From: Malachius bipustulatus
Lineage: Eukaryota > Arthropoda > Insecta > Coleoptera > Melyridae
Assembly: GCA_910589415.1 (NCBI GenBank)
Contig: OU342632.1
Span: 38,081,637-38,145,636 of the forward strand
DNA: 64,000 bases
Direction: 5' to 3'
Under the pieces are notes generated by a model that worked only from the letters and a program-made list of their open reading frames with translations, was not told the origin of the DNA and ran no database searches. This document shows, piece after piece, positions 12,218-22,692 of this stretch. Position 1 is the stretch's first letter. Each line of letters starts with the position of its first letter. The position numbers and the translations under genes are program-made.

Positions 12218-12847
12218 TTCCACCCTAGTGTAACAACTCAAACAGCCGGAAGCAGCTCAAGACCGCAAATTCTCGTCCTCACGGACGAATCTGGTAGATT
12301 CGTTAGTAGGTTACTGAGGAAGAGGCTTCATGACAAGTATCTGGTGACGACCATCTTCAAGCCGGAAGCACTGTTCATAGAGGTAATTCGGAACATTGAC
12401 AAGTTAACGGAAAAACTGAAGGAAAATGACTTTGTAATTATATTTGCTGGACGTAATAATTTTAACAGTGGTTATTATGCTGATGTGCGCTGCTTAAAAG
12501 GTAAGCTAAAACACGTAAATGCAAAGATTGTAGTTTCATCGGTGCTTTATAGCTCAGATTCTGGCTTTAATAGTTTTGCATATAAACTTAACAGGGGGCT
12601 TTTTTCCTTGACAAGTGATAACAAGAGAATACAGTTAGTTGATGTAAATTTGTGTAAGGTAAAGACTTTTCTTGCCTCAAACCACTTTTTTGTTAGTGAA
12701 TTTATACATTGTGTCATGAACGGGACTCACATAGAATACGAACCATTGATAAACGGTAATCTTGTTAACATCCAGATATTAGATAATATTACAGCCTCTA
12801 ATAAGTATTTTTTAGCACATCTACCTTATCTGGGCCACGAGATGTAA
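12218..12847 (+). CDS. LINE ORF1, SGNH-hydrolase (esterase)-like domain, 5' incomplete
   Basis: The frame is open from 12218 (stop at 12215) to TAA at 12845-12847. It has no ATG near its beginning, so the true N-terminus is upstream and lost or joined by splicing. The block QILVLTDESGR at about 12270-12302 occupies the place of the GDS motif of SGNH hydrolases. FVIIFAGRNNF at about 12431-12463 corresponds to the GxND block, and NGTH at about 12719-12730 to the C-terminal DxxH block. All three blocks are altered relative to the usual consensus (TDES for GDS, GRNN for GxND, NGTH for DGxH), so catalytic activity is doubtful. In CR1-type elements this domain belongs to ORF1; its role in retrotransposition is not settled. 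The reading ends by overlapping ORF2 in the -1 frame. Confidence 0.7.
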   Translation, partial: FHPSVTTQTAGSSSRPQILVLTDESGRFVSRLLRKRLHDKYLVTTIFKPEALFIEVIRNIDKLTEKLKENDFVIIFAGRNNFNSGYYADVRCLKGKLKHVNAKIVVSSVLYSSDSGFNSFAYKLNRGLFSLTSDNKRIQLVDVNLCKVKTFLASNHFFVSEFIHCVMNGTHIEYEPLINGNLVNIQILDNITASNKYFLAHLPYLGHEM

Positions 12848-15750
12848 ATTCTGAGGGACATTTTGATTTGTATAAAGATTGTATTGTTACAGAGAAGAAT
12901 TTTATTACAATATGTACTGTCAATGTTCAGTCCCTATCCAGTGGGATGGTTGACTTGGAGGGCTTTTGTGCTAGTTTTGATCCGGATGTGTTGTGTGTGA
13001 CTGAGCACTGGTTCATGAATGACGATGTAGAGAATATACGTCTTGGGAACTATGAGGTCATCTCTCATTTTTCTAGGGGATTGCATAGACACGGGGGTAC
13101 TTTGATCCTGGCAAAGAGCTCTCTCCTTGTAGGTTCGTTTGAGTGCCGCAGGTTTTGTAGTGAACTTGATTTTGAGGTATGCGGCTGCACAATTAACTGT
13201 GATGGTACTAAGCTAATAGTTCTGTGTGTGTATCGATCTGATAAGGGTGACTTTGGTGTGTTTTCGCGTAATTTTAGTAAGATTATTGAATCAACTAGTA
13301 GAATTAAAAACTGTAGATTATTGCTGTGTGGTGATTTAAATGTTGATTATTTGAAAACTATGGACCACCGTACAGTGGAGCTTTGCGATATCATGAGTGC
13401 TTCTGGACTTTACACAACTAACACCCTGCCTACAAGGGTTTTCACGAATAAAAATGGACATACAAGTGTCTCATGTATAGATTATATATTGACGAACATT
13501 GAGGCAGCCCTAACTTCCCAGGTTGTTGATCCGTTTATTGCTGACCACTATGCCCTTATCTTGAGGGTTCCCTTGAACGAAAGGACCGGCAAAGAATGTG
13601 TATCTAGGGGTAATCTCAGGGCAGTACGCTCAATAAACGAAAATACCATGCTCCAACTAAAATATGAGATTTCGAGAACAGATTGGTCATTCATTGATGG
13701 GAAGAGTGTTGATGTATCTTTTCAGTTATTTTTTGGTCACCTTATATGGATCCTCGATACTCAATGTCCTTTAAGGCGTTCCAGTGTTAAGAGTCAAACT
13801 ATAGGGAAACCTTGGTTAACTCGAGAGTTAGTAACTGAAAGTAAGGAGATTAGAGAATTAGGTAGACTATGTTCAATTGTCGATCTTTCCGGAAATCGGG
13901 ACATTTACAAGGAAAGAATAAAAAAATTCCGTAAGAAAATTCGAGTTGAAAAAATGAATTATAATAATTCCAGGATTAACAACGCAACTAATAGAACACG
14001 GGCATTATGGCGAATGGTCAATGAAACATTAAAGAGGGGTAATAGAAGTAATGCTGTCTCTGAGATACTTTACGATGGCAACACTGTCGTGGAAAAAAAC
14101 AGAATGGCAGATATTTTTGCAAATCAGTTCGCTAACAGTACAGCTGACATCATCAGGGATTATTTCGGGTTTAACATGAGCTTACCATGCACCGTGACCC
14201 CGAGCATTGTAAATTCGATTTTTTTTGTGCCAATAACTGTTGGGGAGGTAGTGGATGTGATGAATACGATTAAGAATAAACATTCATGTGGCCAGGATGG
14301 CTATACCATTAGTATGATAAAGGATATCATTGATTACATAAAATCACCCCTTTCTATTTTATTCAATAGATCAGTAGAGTCAGGTTATTTCCCTGTTGAA
14401 CTTAAGACTGCAATTATAACACCTATCTTTAAAAAGGGCGATTCCCGAGAGCCTGATAATTATAGACCAATTTCCATTTTGAGTTCCTTTTCTAAGATAT
14501 TTGAAAAAGCCATGTATAACAGAATTATATCATTTTTCAGGGACAACAGCATATTGTCTTCTGCGCAACACGGGTTCTTGGAGGGAAAATCCTCCGAGAC
14601 CGCATTTTTTCAGCTTTTAAATTATGTTCACAAGAATCTGGATTCTCAGAAGTATACGGTGATGATTTGCTTTGATTTCACTAAAGCATTTGACAGTGTA
14701 TGCTGGAGTATACTCAGCAGGAAGCTCTCTGCAGTTGGTATACGAGGATGCGTTCTCGATTGGCTACAGTCTTACCTGTCAGACAGGTACCTTAGGGTCA
14801 AGATTGATGGCTTAATGTCTGCGGCACGTGGTGTTTGTTTGGGTGTGCCACAGGGCTCCGTCCTGGGCCCTTTGCTGTTTTTGGTTTTTATAAACGACCT
14901 ACCGCAGTTCGTTGATGCGGGATACGTCACTCTGTATGCGGACGATGCAACAGTCACTGTTGCTGGAGACACTATTGAAGAATTGGAATCAAAGATCAGC
15001 CAAGTAATGAATGAGATGTTCATTTGGTGTCAACGCAATAGAATCATTTTAAATGAGCAGAAAACACTTGCTGTTAATTTTAGCATAAGAAGAGCTTTTC
15101 CTGATAACTTTTCCCTTCCAAAAGGATTGTGTTTCTCTCAGTCGGTCAGACTTTTAGGTACCCTGATTGATGACCATTTGTCCTGGCGGGCCCATGTGGA
15201 TCATCTGGCAAAGCAACTGCGCAAGTCATATTTTGCAATTCTTCAACTTAAATCAAGCTTAGGGACTGAATGTTTGCTGAATGTTTATTATGCTCTGGTC
15301 TACTCTCATCTATCTTTTAATATTGTTGCTTGGGGTAGTAGTGCGCATGCCCAAAGAATTTTTATCCTACAGAAAAAAATTATACGTCTTTTATTTGGTC
15401 TGAAACCATTAGAGACATGTAGATATGCTTTTGCAAGCAATAAGATATTGACCTGCTGCTGTATATATATTCTTAAATGCGTTTGTTTTGTACATAAGCA
15501 TAAGGACCTGTTCACTGAGGTGTCGTGCGGTCACGCATATTCAACGAGGTTTGGAAACAAAATCTGCTTGCCTATCCACCGCACGACACTTCTTGAGAAA
15601 TCTCCTTTGTATATGTGTGCGAAGTTATATAACCGCCTTCCTACGGATATTCTGGCTATAGAGGGAAACTATAATTTATTCAAGGCTAGTGTAAAGAAGT
15701 ACCTCAATTCCAGAGTATTTTATAGTACTGCGGAATATTTTAATCGGTAG
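12805..15750 (+). CDS. LINE ORF2: AP-like endonuclease and reverse transcriptase
   Basis: The enzyme would nick target DNA and copy its own RNA at the nick. The frame is open from 12805; the first usable near-cognate start is TTG at 12868, giving 960 residues. Endonuclease block, numbered from there: N19 in CTVNVQSL, E46 in TEHW, GDLN at 155-158, D205 in CIDYILTN, and D226-H227 in ADHYAL, so the metal and catalytic residues are present. Reverse transcriptase: NYRPISI near 531, FDFTKAFDSV at 602-611, GVPQGSVLGP at 659-668, YADD at 690-693 (YADDATV). A thumb and C-terminal region of about 260 residues follow. No stop or frameshift interrupts it, and its length matches full ORF2 proteins. Translation probably depends on frameshifting from ORF1 or on reinitiation, because no ATG start is available. 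Confidence 0.9.
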   Translation, partial: VFFSTSTLSGPRDVNSEGHFDLYKDCIVTEKNFITICTVNVQSLSSGMVDLEGFCASFDPDVLCVTEHWFMNDDVENIRLGNYEVISHFSRGLHRHGGTLILAKSSLLVGSFECRRFCSELDFEVCGCTINCDGTKLIVLCVYRSDKGDFGVFSRNFSKIIESTSRIKNCRLLLCGDLNVDYLKTMDHRTVELCDIMSASGLYTTNTLPTRVFTNKNGHTSVSCIDYILTNIEAALTSQVVDPFIADHYALILRVPLNERTGKECVSRGNLRAVRSINENTMLQLKYEISRTDWSFIDGKSVDVSFQLFFGHLIWILDTQCPLRRSSVKSQTIGKPWLTRELVTESKEIRELGRLCSIVDLSGNRDIYKERIKKFRKKIRVEKMNYNNSRINNATNRTRALWRMVNETLKRGNRSNAVSEILYDGNTVVEKNRMADIFANQFANSTADIIRDYFGFNMSLPCTVTPSIVNSIFFVPITVGEVVDVMNTIKNKHSCGQDGYTISMIKDIIDYIKSPLSILFNRSVESGYFPVELKTAIITPIFKKGDSREPDNYRPISILSSFSKIFEKAMYNRIISFFRDNSILSSAQHGFLEGKSSETAFFQLLNYVHKNLDSQKYTVMICFDFTKAFDSVCWSILSRKLSAVGIRGCVLDWLQSYLSDRYLRVKIDGLMSAARGVCLGVPQGSVLGPLLFLVFINDLPQFVDAGYVTLYADDATVTVAGDTIEELESKISQVMNEMFIWCQRNRIILNEQKTLAVNFSIRRAFPDNFSLPKGLCFSQSVRLLGTLIDDHLSWRAHVDHLAKQLRKSYFAILQLKSSLGTECLLNVYYALVYSHLSFNIVAWGSSAHAQRIFILQKKIIRLLFGLKPLETCRYAFASNKILTCCCIYILKCVCFVHKHKDLFTEVSCGHAYSTRFGNKICLPIHRTTLLEKSPLYMCAKLYNRLPTDILAIEGNYNLFKASVKKYLNSRVFYSTAEYFNR
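12808..12814 (+). promoter_or_regulatory. Candidate -1 frameshift site, T TTT TTA
   Basis: In ORF1 the codons run TAT TTT TTA GCA, so the heptamer T TTT TTA is correctly phased for tandem -1 slippage. The ORF2 frame opens at 12805, directly after a stop at 12802-12804, and has no ATG before its first conserved residues. ORF1 ends at 12847, so a -1 shift here would fuse the two. A possible downstream stem pairs ACATCT (12817-12822) with AGATGT (12840-12845), but its spacing of two bases is shorter than usual. Confidence 0.45.
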
Positions 15751-15985
15751 ATTATATTTGTCCTGACCATGTTATTAGATCACATATTTGACAAGTGTTG
15801 TGATGCAATATGAATGTGTGATAGGCATTTTATTTGTTAAGTTACTGCTGTTTTGTTTTGTTTTGTGATCTTTTTTTGTTTTATTTTAAGTACATATAAT
15901 ACTGTAATGGTGAAGTTGACTTTCCATATGTACACTTTTGTACCTGATAATGGACAATAAAGATTGATTGATTGATTGATTGATT
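15751..15985 (+). other. LINE 3' UTR with AATAAA and (GATT)n tail
   Basis: About 205 bases of T/G-rich UTR follow the ORF2 stop. AATAAA at 15956-15961 is followed by six GATT units. Terminal microsatellite tails of this sort replace poly(A) in several LINE clades and mark the 3' end of the insertion. Confidence 0.8.
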
Positions 15986-17206
15986 ATGGCAGTGAGCCGG
16001 TTGCATAATAAGAATCGATGCAGTTTTTAGTGAAATTAGACTTTAAATCCAAGACTTACATAGTACCACAACAGTCTCTATAAATCCTTCAAATATACAT
16101 ATCTAAGTAAAAAAAAAATAAAGTACATATACTTAGATTCTTTTGACAAAGTTGTTTTGCGTTGTAAATAAATCATCACTAGCGACATCACTATCTAAAG
16201 CTGGACTCATCTCTTTAGTTACCTTTCGCATGACATTTGGAACTCCAGCATTCATGACAACACGTCTGTCCAAACATTATAAATGTGGGATTAAAATATA
16301 ACTTACGGCCTCTGTGTACACGTTATTATGTATTTGCCCTTTCCATGCCTCTTCTACTCCCATATTTCTACGTCATCGCAATAGCCGTGCCAAGTGCCGA
16401 CGCATTTTCTGGACTGGCAAATTTTTTGTCACATTTCCTAACTTGCTCCTTCTCCCATAATATACAGGCTCTACAGAATGAATGAGGGCGTATATTTCTT
16501 GCCGCGAATTTCCCCAAGCCTTTTGCAGCTGGGTACTGCAACTTCTTTCCGAGACTCGACTTATTATACCTGCTCTTTAAAAACGCAAATACTACTCATT
16601 ATTCTTGTAAACTTCAACGAACAGAGCTCACAATCACGTCTTTTGAATGTAAAGAACGTTGAGGAGTTTTATATCTGGACGTGATCTGACAGTGTGAATC
16701 AACTGCGGCTCTTACAATTAAATATCGTGTCCCATTACAAATAAGGACTTTTCTATCAGATAATTTTAATTGCCAACCTTCGTTATAGCATTGAATGGTC
16801 CCGTTTACGATTTTCCATCAATAACTGGAGCCCTGCGACAGGGAGAGTTATTGTGCTGTCTGTTAGCATGACTGGAGGGTCAGCCATTACCAACATCCAA
16901 AGCCGGAGAGTTGTGCTTGGTTGGTTGGACCGCATCAGCTCACAGAAGCAAAGGAAGACACCTGTCTGTTTTTTTGTTTGGTGCTGTAATTGCAGTATTT
17001 ATTATACAACCTCTGCTTTCATGGGTTACTCATTCTTTTTATATTTTTTTAGATTCAATTCGTTGAGTTACTGATGAGGCATTTCAATGCAAATGATTGG
17101 TTCATGAACAACAATCTTGTTATTTCAGATATTATGTTCTAGCTGAAGACCTGTTTTAAGACAATCAATTTTGATTTTGATGCTATACAGCTGAATAGGT
17201 GCTATA
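15986..17206. other. Gene-free single-copy DNA
   Basis: Three ORFs of 66-73 codons on the plus strand (16285-17074) have no recognisable domain. The segment 16800-16970 is of higher complexity. No transposon ends were seen. Confidence 0.35.
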
Positions 17207-17932
17207 CAGGGTGTCTCTAAAAGGTCTTTACAACTTTCTACCACGTGTTCCTCGGATGAAAGTAAGTCGATTTAAGCCAACTTATCTTTGTGCAAAGTTG
17301 CCTGGTTTAGCCACTACGAGATCTCAAAGTGTCAATTTAAAAATCGTTATTTGATTTTAAAAACTGACCGCACGAGCGATTTTATTGAAATTTGGTATGA
17401 TGTCATGGTTTCATGGGACCAAAATTGGAATACTAAAAACTAAAATTACCCATGACGTTGATTCATTGACGTAGATCATGGGTTGTTTAGGTTTCACACA
17501 CTTTGAACTTCTACGCCAATGGAATTAAATATTTTTTTAAATATCGAGTCAATTAATCAACTCATTTTCTATAAAAATGGCACTCTTGATAAAAGTCGCC
17601 ATATAGGAAATTTCGTATGTTTTCTCATGTGATTTTCTTGATTTACGTAAAACAATAAAATTAATTTACATTTCAACATCTGAACATTCAAAATCGCATT
17701 CGGACATTCAAAATCGCATGTGAAAATTCGAAAACGATTCGACTGCGCTTCTGTTCAATAATAATTATTTTGAATGTTTTATTTCATTGAAGTTACTTTT
17801 TTTTTATTAAAAAAAAAATATAGGTAATGGAAAGTTGGTGAGCTTTTTTTGGACACCATGTTTATAGAAAAAAAAAGTTTTGATGTTCCTTGTCAAATCC
17901 CCAATTATGAATTGATATTATAGGACACCCTG
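17207..17932. mobile_element. Non-autonomous DNA transposon with CAGGGTGTC ends
   Basis: The left end after TA reads CAGGGTGTCTCTAAAAGG; the right end is GGACACCCTG. The first 100 bases resemble the element end at 50448 (CAGGGTGTCTCTGAAAGG, then ACTTATCTnTGTnnAAAGT), so both belong to one broad family. A TA target duplication is present on the left; the right flank reads CA instead, probably a mutation. No transposase frame is present. Confidence 0.6.
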
Positions 17933-19365
17933 CATAAATAAATAATATATTATAGTCTTCATCAAATCGAACAATAATTAATTTGAAACAAAAAAGTTTT
18001 AGTGACACTGATTCGTGGCTATTATTCATGCTGTGTAATAGAATGTAATATGAAGGGATGACCAGGAAAGAAGAGCTCCCTGAATAGCAGTAATAAACAC
18101 TCTCCCGGAGTTGATCTTATTGTTCTCAAGAGGCCTATCGTCTTCTTTGGGAGATGGGATTTGTACAAGACAACTTACTACCAATCTATGAACATATCAC
18201 CGAAGAGATAAAGGTTCTCTCCAGGAATTTCAACGCAATGCCATCTCTTTACAATCGGAAAAAGAATACCTAATGAAAATACAGGAAGGGTATTTTGAGT
18301 TATGGGTATCGAATGCATTGATTTAAGATTTACGGAGGATGGATTAATCGACCTAACTTCCAATCGCGGGCTCGGCGAATCAATGCCGGTAGGTATAAAG
18401 AAAACAACCTAAAACCTGCAATGGGTCCTCTGCATTTGTCAGAGGAAGGTAGAATATAGGTGTGCGCTATCGCAATAATGCTATTACTTGTGATTTGTAG
18501 CCCTGTAACGTTTGGTCCATGTATTTTACAACAATTGTTGCGAATTTATGGCTCGTAAAACAAGTGAAAAGGCTTCCACCGCTAAACTTTATACTTTTGC
18601 TACTGGCTGGGCCAAACAACCTTTCCTATACATATACCTCAATATGTTACTTTTTATTGTTACTAAACTTTATCATCATAAATATTTTCTGCAATTAAAG
18701 CCATACTTAGATTTACTGACTGTTAAGTTTATATTGCCATGGACAAATGCGGATGTTTTCAGAAACTCATATAATGCTGACTTCTCAACTTCAAGTTCCG
18801 AATGGATGAAAATGGAATTGTAATTATATCGGTCGTGGTAATTAGAAAAGTTACCTTCAATAATAATAATTAACTTTATAAGACTGAAGCATAAGATATG
18901 ATATCGTGTTAACTTGTCTTTTCATCTACCGTCTGTATATAGAACTCTAATTATTCACTGCGGACAGTTTAATAATCGTCCGTCTAAATCGAATTAATTC
19001 TCACATGACGAACCCTTACTGATTTATCTATTTATCACTATTAAACATCTGTTAGTCTGGCCTAACTCAGAACTCCTTCTTTAGCAGTGTTGCCGGGATG
19101 TATTTATTTTAAGATCTCGAAAATATATCTCCATGTTAAATCAAAAACAGTATATTGATTATACAGATTAAGCTATTAGAAATGATGTATTTCTATTTAG
19201 TGCAGCTTTTTTTGTATCGTTTCAGACACATCTTGAAAAAATCTAAAAGAATTAAGAACTTTTGCACAGGAAATAAAAAAACAGGAAAGCAGGAAACCTT
19301 ATCCTTTTTTAAGTAAGAGATTTCATTACGTCTAAAAAATTATAATAAATCGTTGTAATGTTATA
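17933..19365. other. Gene-free
   Basis: A 103-codon ORF at 18512-18823 has no recognised domain. Nothing else can be supported. Confidence 0.35.
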
Positions 19366-20131
19366 CAGTGTGCGAGAAAAGTAAGGAATAAATTCGATAA
19401 AACGGAGAGGGCTGTTTTTTTTTTGAAAAAATAAAAAAACAGGTCGATTTTGTTTTTGAGTTGTTCAACTTTTGACATAATATTGGGGTATACAGGGTGA
19501 TGCGCGAAAAAGTGGTGACGTCATCGGTATTTTTTTTTAATGGCAACCCTTATTTTTTATTCCATTGTTTAATACTTCATTCAATTGCAATACGGTAATG
19601 TAATCATTTTGTAACCTTAAACGACGAAATTTCTGTGAAAATAACTTAATTTGGAGAGATTCAATTTAATAGACAGATTTAATAGATTTAATTTAATTTA
19701 ATTTAACAGATTTAATTTAATAGACTTAATTTAATAGACATAGATCTTATAAAATTACCATGGAAACAGTCATTTTTATTTGATATTTTTTTATTTTTAT
19801 CGCTAATGTTCCGATTTTCATATCAGTAAAAAGTGCACAATTTCGACTCACAAGCTGTTTTCTCAGAATTTTCCGTATTTAAGGTTACAAATTGATTACA
19901 TTACCATACTGGCAATTGAATGAAGTATCAAAAAATGGAATAAAAAACAAGGGTTGCTATTTAAAAAAAATGCCGATGACGTCACCACTTTTTCGCGCAT
20001 CACCCTGTATACCCCAATATTATGTCAAAAGTTGGACAACTCAAAAACAAAATCGACCTGTTTTTTTATTTTTTCAAAAAAATAGCCCTCTCCGTTTTAT
20101 CGAATTTATTCCTTACTTTTCTCGCGCACTG
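19366..20131. mobile_element. Foldback element, CAGTGTGCGAGAAAAGTAAG ends, copy 1
   Basis: The element is flanked by TA on both sides. Left and right thirds (about 19366-19645 and 19860-20131) are near-perfect inverted repeats of about 275 bases; both contain GTGACGTCATCG or its complement and end in the same 20-base terminus. Between them lies an AT-rich core with TTTAA-type tandem repeats (19675-19740). ORFs at 19361-19546 and 19892-20179 are mirror images read through the two arms, not genes. A second, truncated copy lies at 53878. TA duplications and CAGTG ends point to Tc1/mariner-type mobilisation. Confidence 0.85.
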
Positions 20132-20879
20132 TATGTATTAAAGTTTGTGAAAAAAAGGCTTGTTGATGAAAGAAAATGATAAAATGACTTCTTTCATTTC
20201 TGTGATTGTCAATACTATACATTATTGCTACTTTGGTAGCGTTCTAACTTTAAAAAACTTAATTTGGTTGTGCGCTGTACTAGATGAAGGTTATATTTTC
20301 CAGTTTTATGATTTGTTGATTTTGATACCCGCATTGCGGTAGGTAAAATCTTATTAGTCTATACGAATGATGTTTATCGCAGAGGCCATTTTCTATTAAG
20401 TTCTATGTATTTTTGATTTATTTTACCTTGAAGAAAAAAGCGTTCAAGATGCAAAATATCTTCCCCCTTCCTAGAAAACCAGTTCTTATATGATAAGATT
20501 ACTAATATTCTTATAAATAATTCAGAGGTCTTAATTCCATTTTTTCATTGTTTCATTTTTGGAAATGACTACCTCAAAATTTATATAAATATTTAACTCA
20601 ACTGTACTGATTATCCATGTGATCTGAAATTTTTTAGTGATCGTCATATTATATTATCTCAAAAGTCTGTTATTTCATTTAAGTAAGTTTTGCCACTCGC
20701 AATCCCTGTTGGCGTCTTCGCTGACATCTTGGATTCTTTTTTGCTTTGGAATCTGAATTAGTACGACCGTGGAAACGTGATAAGCTCCGTACCTACTCCG
20801 GAGATTGAATAAGTAAGAGCTTTGCCTGCCGTGTCTCGTGCGTCCTCTGTTTTTCAACAAGAAACAAATGAAATTTGGG
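20132..20879. other. Gene-free
   Basis: A 61-codon minus-strand frame at 20675-20860 lies in sequence of higher complexity and could be an exon of the minus-strand gene further right. No domain or clear splice pair supports that. Confidence 0.3.
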
Positions 20880-21010
20880 AAATTACAAATATGCCCCTAA
20901 GGCTTTACGACTATAACCTCAATACACCTTTAATTCTTTCAACCCCCAAATAGTCATCCCCTACTTGTTTTTTTTTCAAATTACAACCCCCAAATATCTT
21001 TTTCCCCGAC
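20880..21010 (-). repeat. Dispersed repeat family B, minus-strand copy
   Basis: Matches the reverse complement of parts of 25195-25320 and also 35280-35410. It carries the block AAATTnCAAATATnCCCCTAAGG and the later CATCCnCTACTTG. Ends are not defined. Confidence 0.6.
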
Positions 21011-21673
21011 GGGTTTCTCCCTTTGTTCTGAATGCAATGAAATGCTTTTTGAACATCTAAGCATTATAAGCACAAAGTTGGATTAATTTTAATAACAAAG
21101 GTGAAATTCGTAACCACGGATCATTAACCAAATTTCTAGGGGAGGTTTTTAAAAGAAGTAGGTAATAATTTCCCATGTCCATATTGAAATCTCAGTCTCA
21201 ATAATTTGCTACATATAAGGCATTATTTATTGTTTACTTCGACGTGAATAATTTTCTTGAAATAAACAACACAAATAAGTAGCTATCAGATAATATTTCA
21301 ACGTATACAAGTACATACAGTGCGTTCAAAAATTGTCAGCTAACTTTTTACAGCTGTTTTCACGCCAGTGTAGAAATTAGGGGAAAACTTGCCCTTACCA
21401 CTTTTTCTATGTCATCTAAATGTTATAGTAAGTAAAATATAAGATTAGGATGACTAAGAAAATGCCGTAAGGGCAAGGATAAAAATACCTAACCTGACTA
21501 TCCTAATCTGATGTATCACTCCTATAGGATTACTCCAATAAAATTTATTAAAAAATACACTAAAATAATAAGCTGGAACACTTTGGTTATTATTACAAGT
21601 AGGTTTTAAACTTAATCGTACTATAATAGCTACCGATAGTCAAGCAAGGTGAATTGACTACAGCGATAATCAT
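21011..21673. other. Gene-free
   Basis: Two short inverted motifs (CTTGCCCTTA near 21388 and TAAGGGCAAGG near 21467) are present; no gene or bounded element was recognised. Confidence 0.3.
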
Positions 21674-21720
21674 CAACACCTCCTAGAAACAAGGCCTGAA
21701 AGCAGATTCAAAATGGCCGC
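21674..21720 (+). promoter_or_regulatory. Promoter-like block, inverted copy of the THAP gene 5' region
   Basis: 21674-21703 is the inverse of 22907-22936 with one mismatch in about 30 bases (core CAAGGCCTGAAAGC). It is followed by AAAATGGCCGC at 21710-21720, similar to the YY1-like motif found at the corresponding place in the other copy. The two copies face each other across the THAP gene. Confidence 0.5.
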
Positions 21721-22025
21721 AACAGTAGGTAGGCTAGTAGGTAGGCAGGCAGGTTACGGTGGTCATCTGCTTGTTATTGAATTGATTATAATAATATTTT
21801 AATACTGCTCAAGATGTAATATTCAGAAAAATGTTTTAATGTAATAATTATTAATTATAATTTGTTGGTTTAGTCATATTATTATAAGATTCCTAAAAAT
21901 AAATCAATAATGGAGATAAGAAATAATAAGAAAGGTAGGTAACCTGCTATAACACTTACATTATGGGTCAGCAGTTTTGGGTCTTGGGACTCTTGGGTAT
22001 CATTTGGATGGTATCACACAAATTA

Positions 22026-22692
22026 TTATTCTTGGAATATGTCTGTTTGTCTTCTTCCAACCCCCTGGCACGTTCTTTCACTCCAGAATAATTCATTGCT
22101 CGCAATACTGCTTTCGATTGCAGACTCGAGCAATCTGTTTTCCAATTTCTGGCGTTTTCTTACAGGAGAGGATCTTTTCAAGGGAACACTTTGCTTGGGA
22201 GTTGAGCAGGAAATGGGAGTTATACATCTGGAAATGATTGAGTAGTAAGGGAAATCCTAATAATAAAGCAGGGGGATGATTTAATTTAGTTTTTCATTTT
22301 AAGAGGTTAGTTAAGTGGACAAAATTTGTTGATAAGGGTCAAGGTATTTTAAGAACTTACCATTTTTTAAATAAGGGCGTTCCAAATTAGACATCATCAA
22401 CTGTCCTGTTTCTTCACTAAAAACTTCCACTGTTCTTTTGATATCATTATCATGAAAGTGTAGTTCACATACCTAAATAATGAGACCAATAATCAACACT
22501 ATAATAATAAATTATTTGAAGCTAGATGTAATAAATACCACGTACTCGATAGTTCTTAAGTTCCTTAATATTCAAGAGATCGTTTCTTCCCAGTCGACGC
22601 AACCATAAATTCTTCTTAATTTCGTCTTTTGGAAAAGAAAATACGGTTTTATTCTTGCCTGGGCAGTTGATGACACAGCACTTGAAAGGCAT
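22026..22692 (-). CDS. THAP-domain protein, three exons
   Basis: A likely host or domesticated gene, read from the minus strand. Exon 1 (22546-22692) starts at ATG and encodes 49 residues; CCVINC near residues 5-10 gives the two zinc cysteines. Exon 2 (22361-22472) continues with VCELHFHD, supplying the Cys and His that complete the C2CH THAP zinc finger, a sequence-specific DNA-binding fold. The exon 1 donor is CGA|GTACGT, the exon 2 acceptor TTTAG|GTATG and its donor ATG|GTAAGT. A good acceptor (TTATTAG) opens exon 3 at 22256. There the 77-codon frame ending at TAA 22026-22028 is basic and helical-looking (KRQKLENRLLESAIESS), as in other THAP tails. Phases of exons 2 and 3 differ by one base; an A6 run at 22363-22368 is a likely indel site. 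Read strictly in phase, exon 3 instead ends after 53 codons. Confidence 0.75.

Larger units (their letters stand above)
12218..15985 (+). mobile_element. Near-complete two-ORF LINE (CR1/L2/Daphne-like group)
   Basis: A plus-strand non-LTR retrotransposon of about 3.8 kb. It has the C-terminal SGNH-hydrolase-like part of ORF1, an overlapping full-length endonuclease/reverse-transcriptase ORF2, a 3' UTR of about 200 bases, AATAAA at 15956-15961 and a terminal (GATT)n tail at 15962-15985. The 5' end is truncated or lies in an unrecognised 5' UTR, because the ORF1 frame opens only at 12218. An esterase-like ORF1 together with this reverse transcriptase type is known from the CR1 group and its relatives. 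The clade was not established by alignment. This is the only element in the window with an uninterrupted ORF2. Confidence 0.85.

Noticed and set aside
12344..12847. GTG at 12344 as the true start of LINE ORF1
   Set aside because: The frame is open 126 bases further upstream and contains the first SGNH block there, so the start is earlier.
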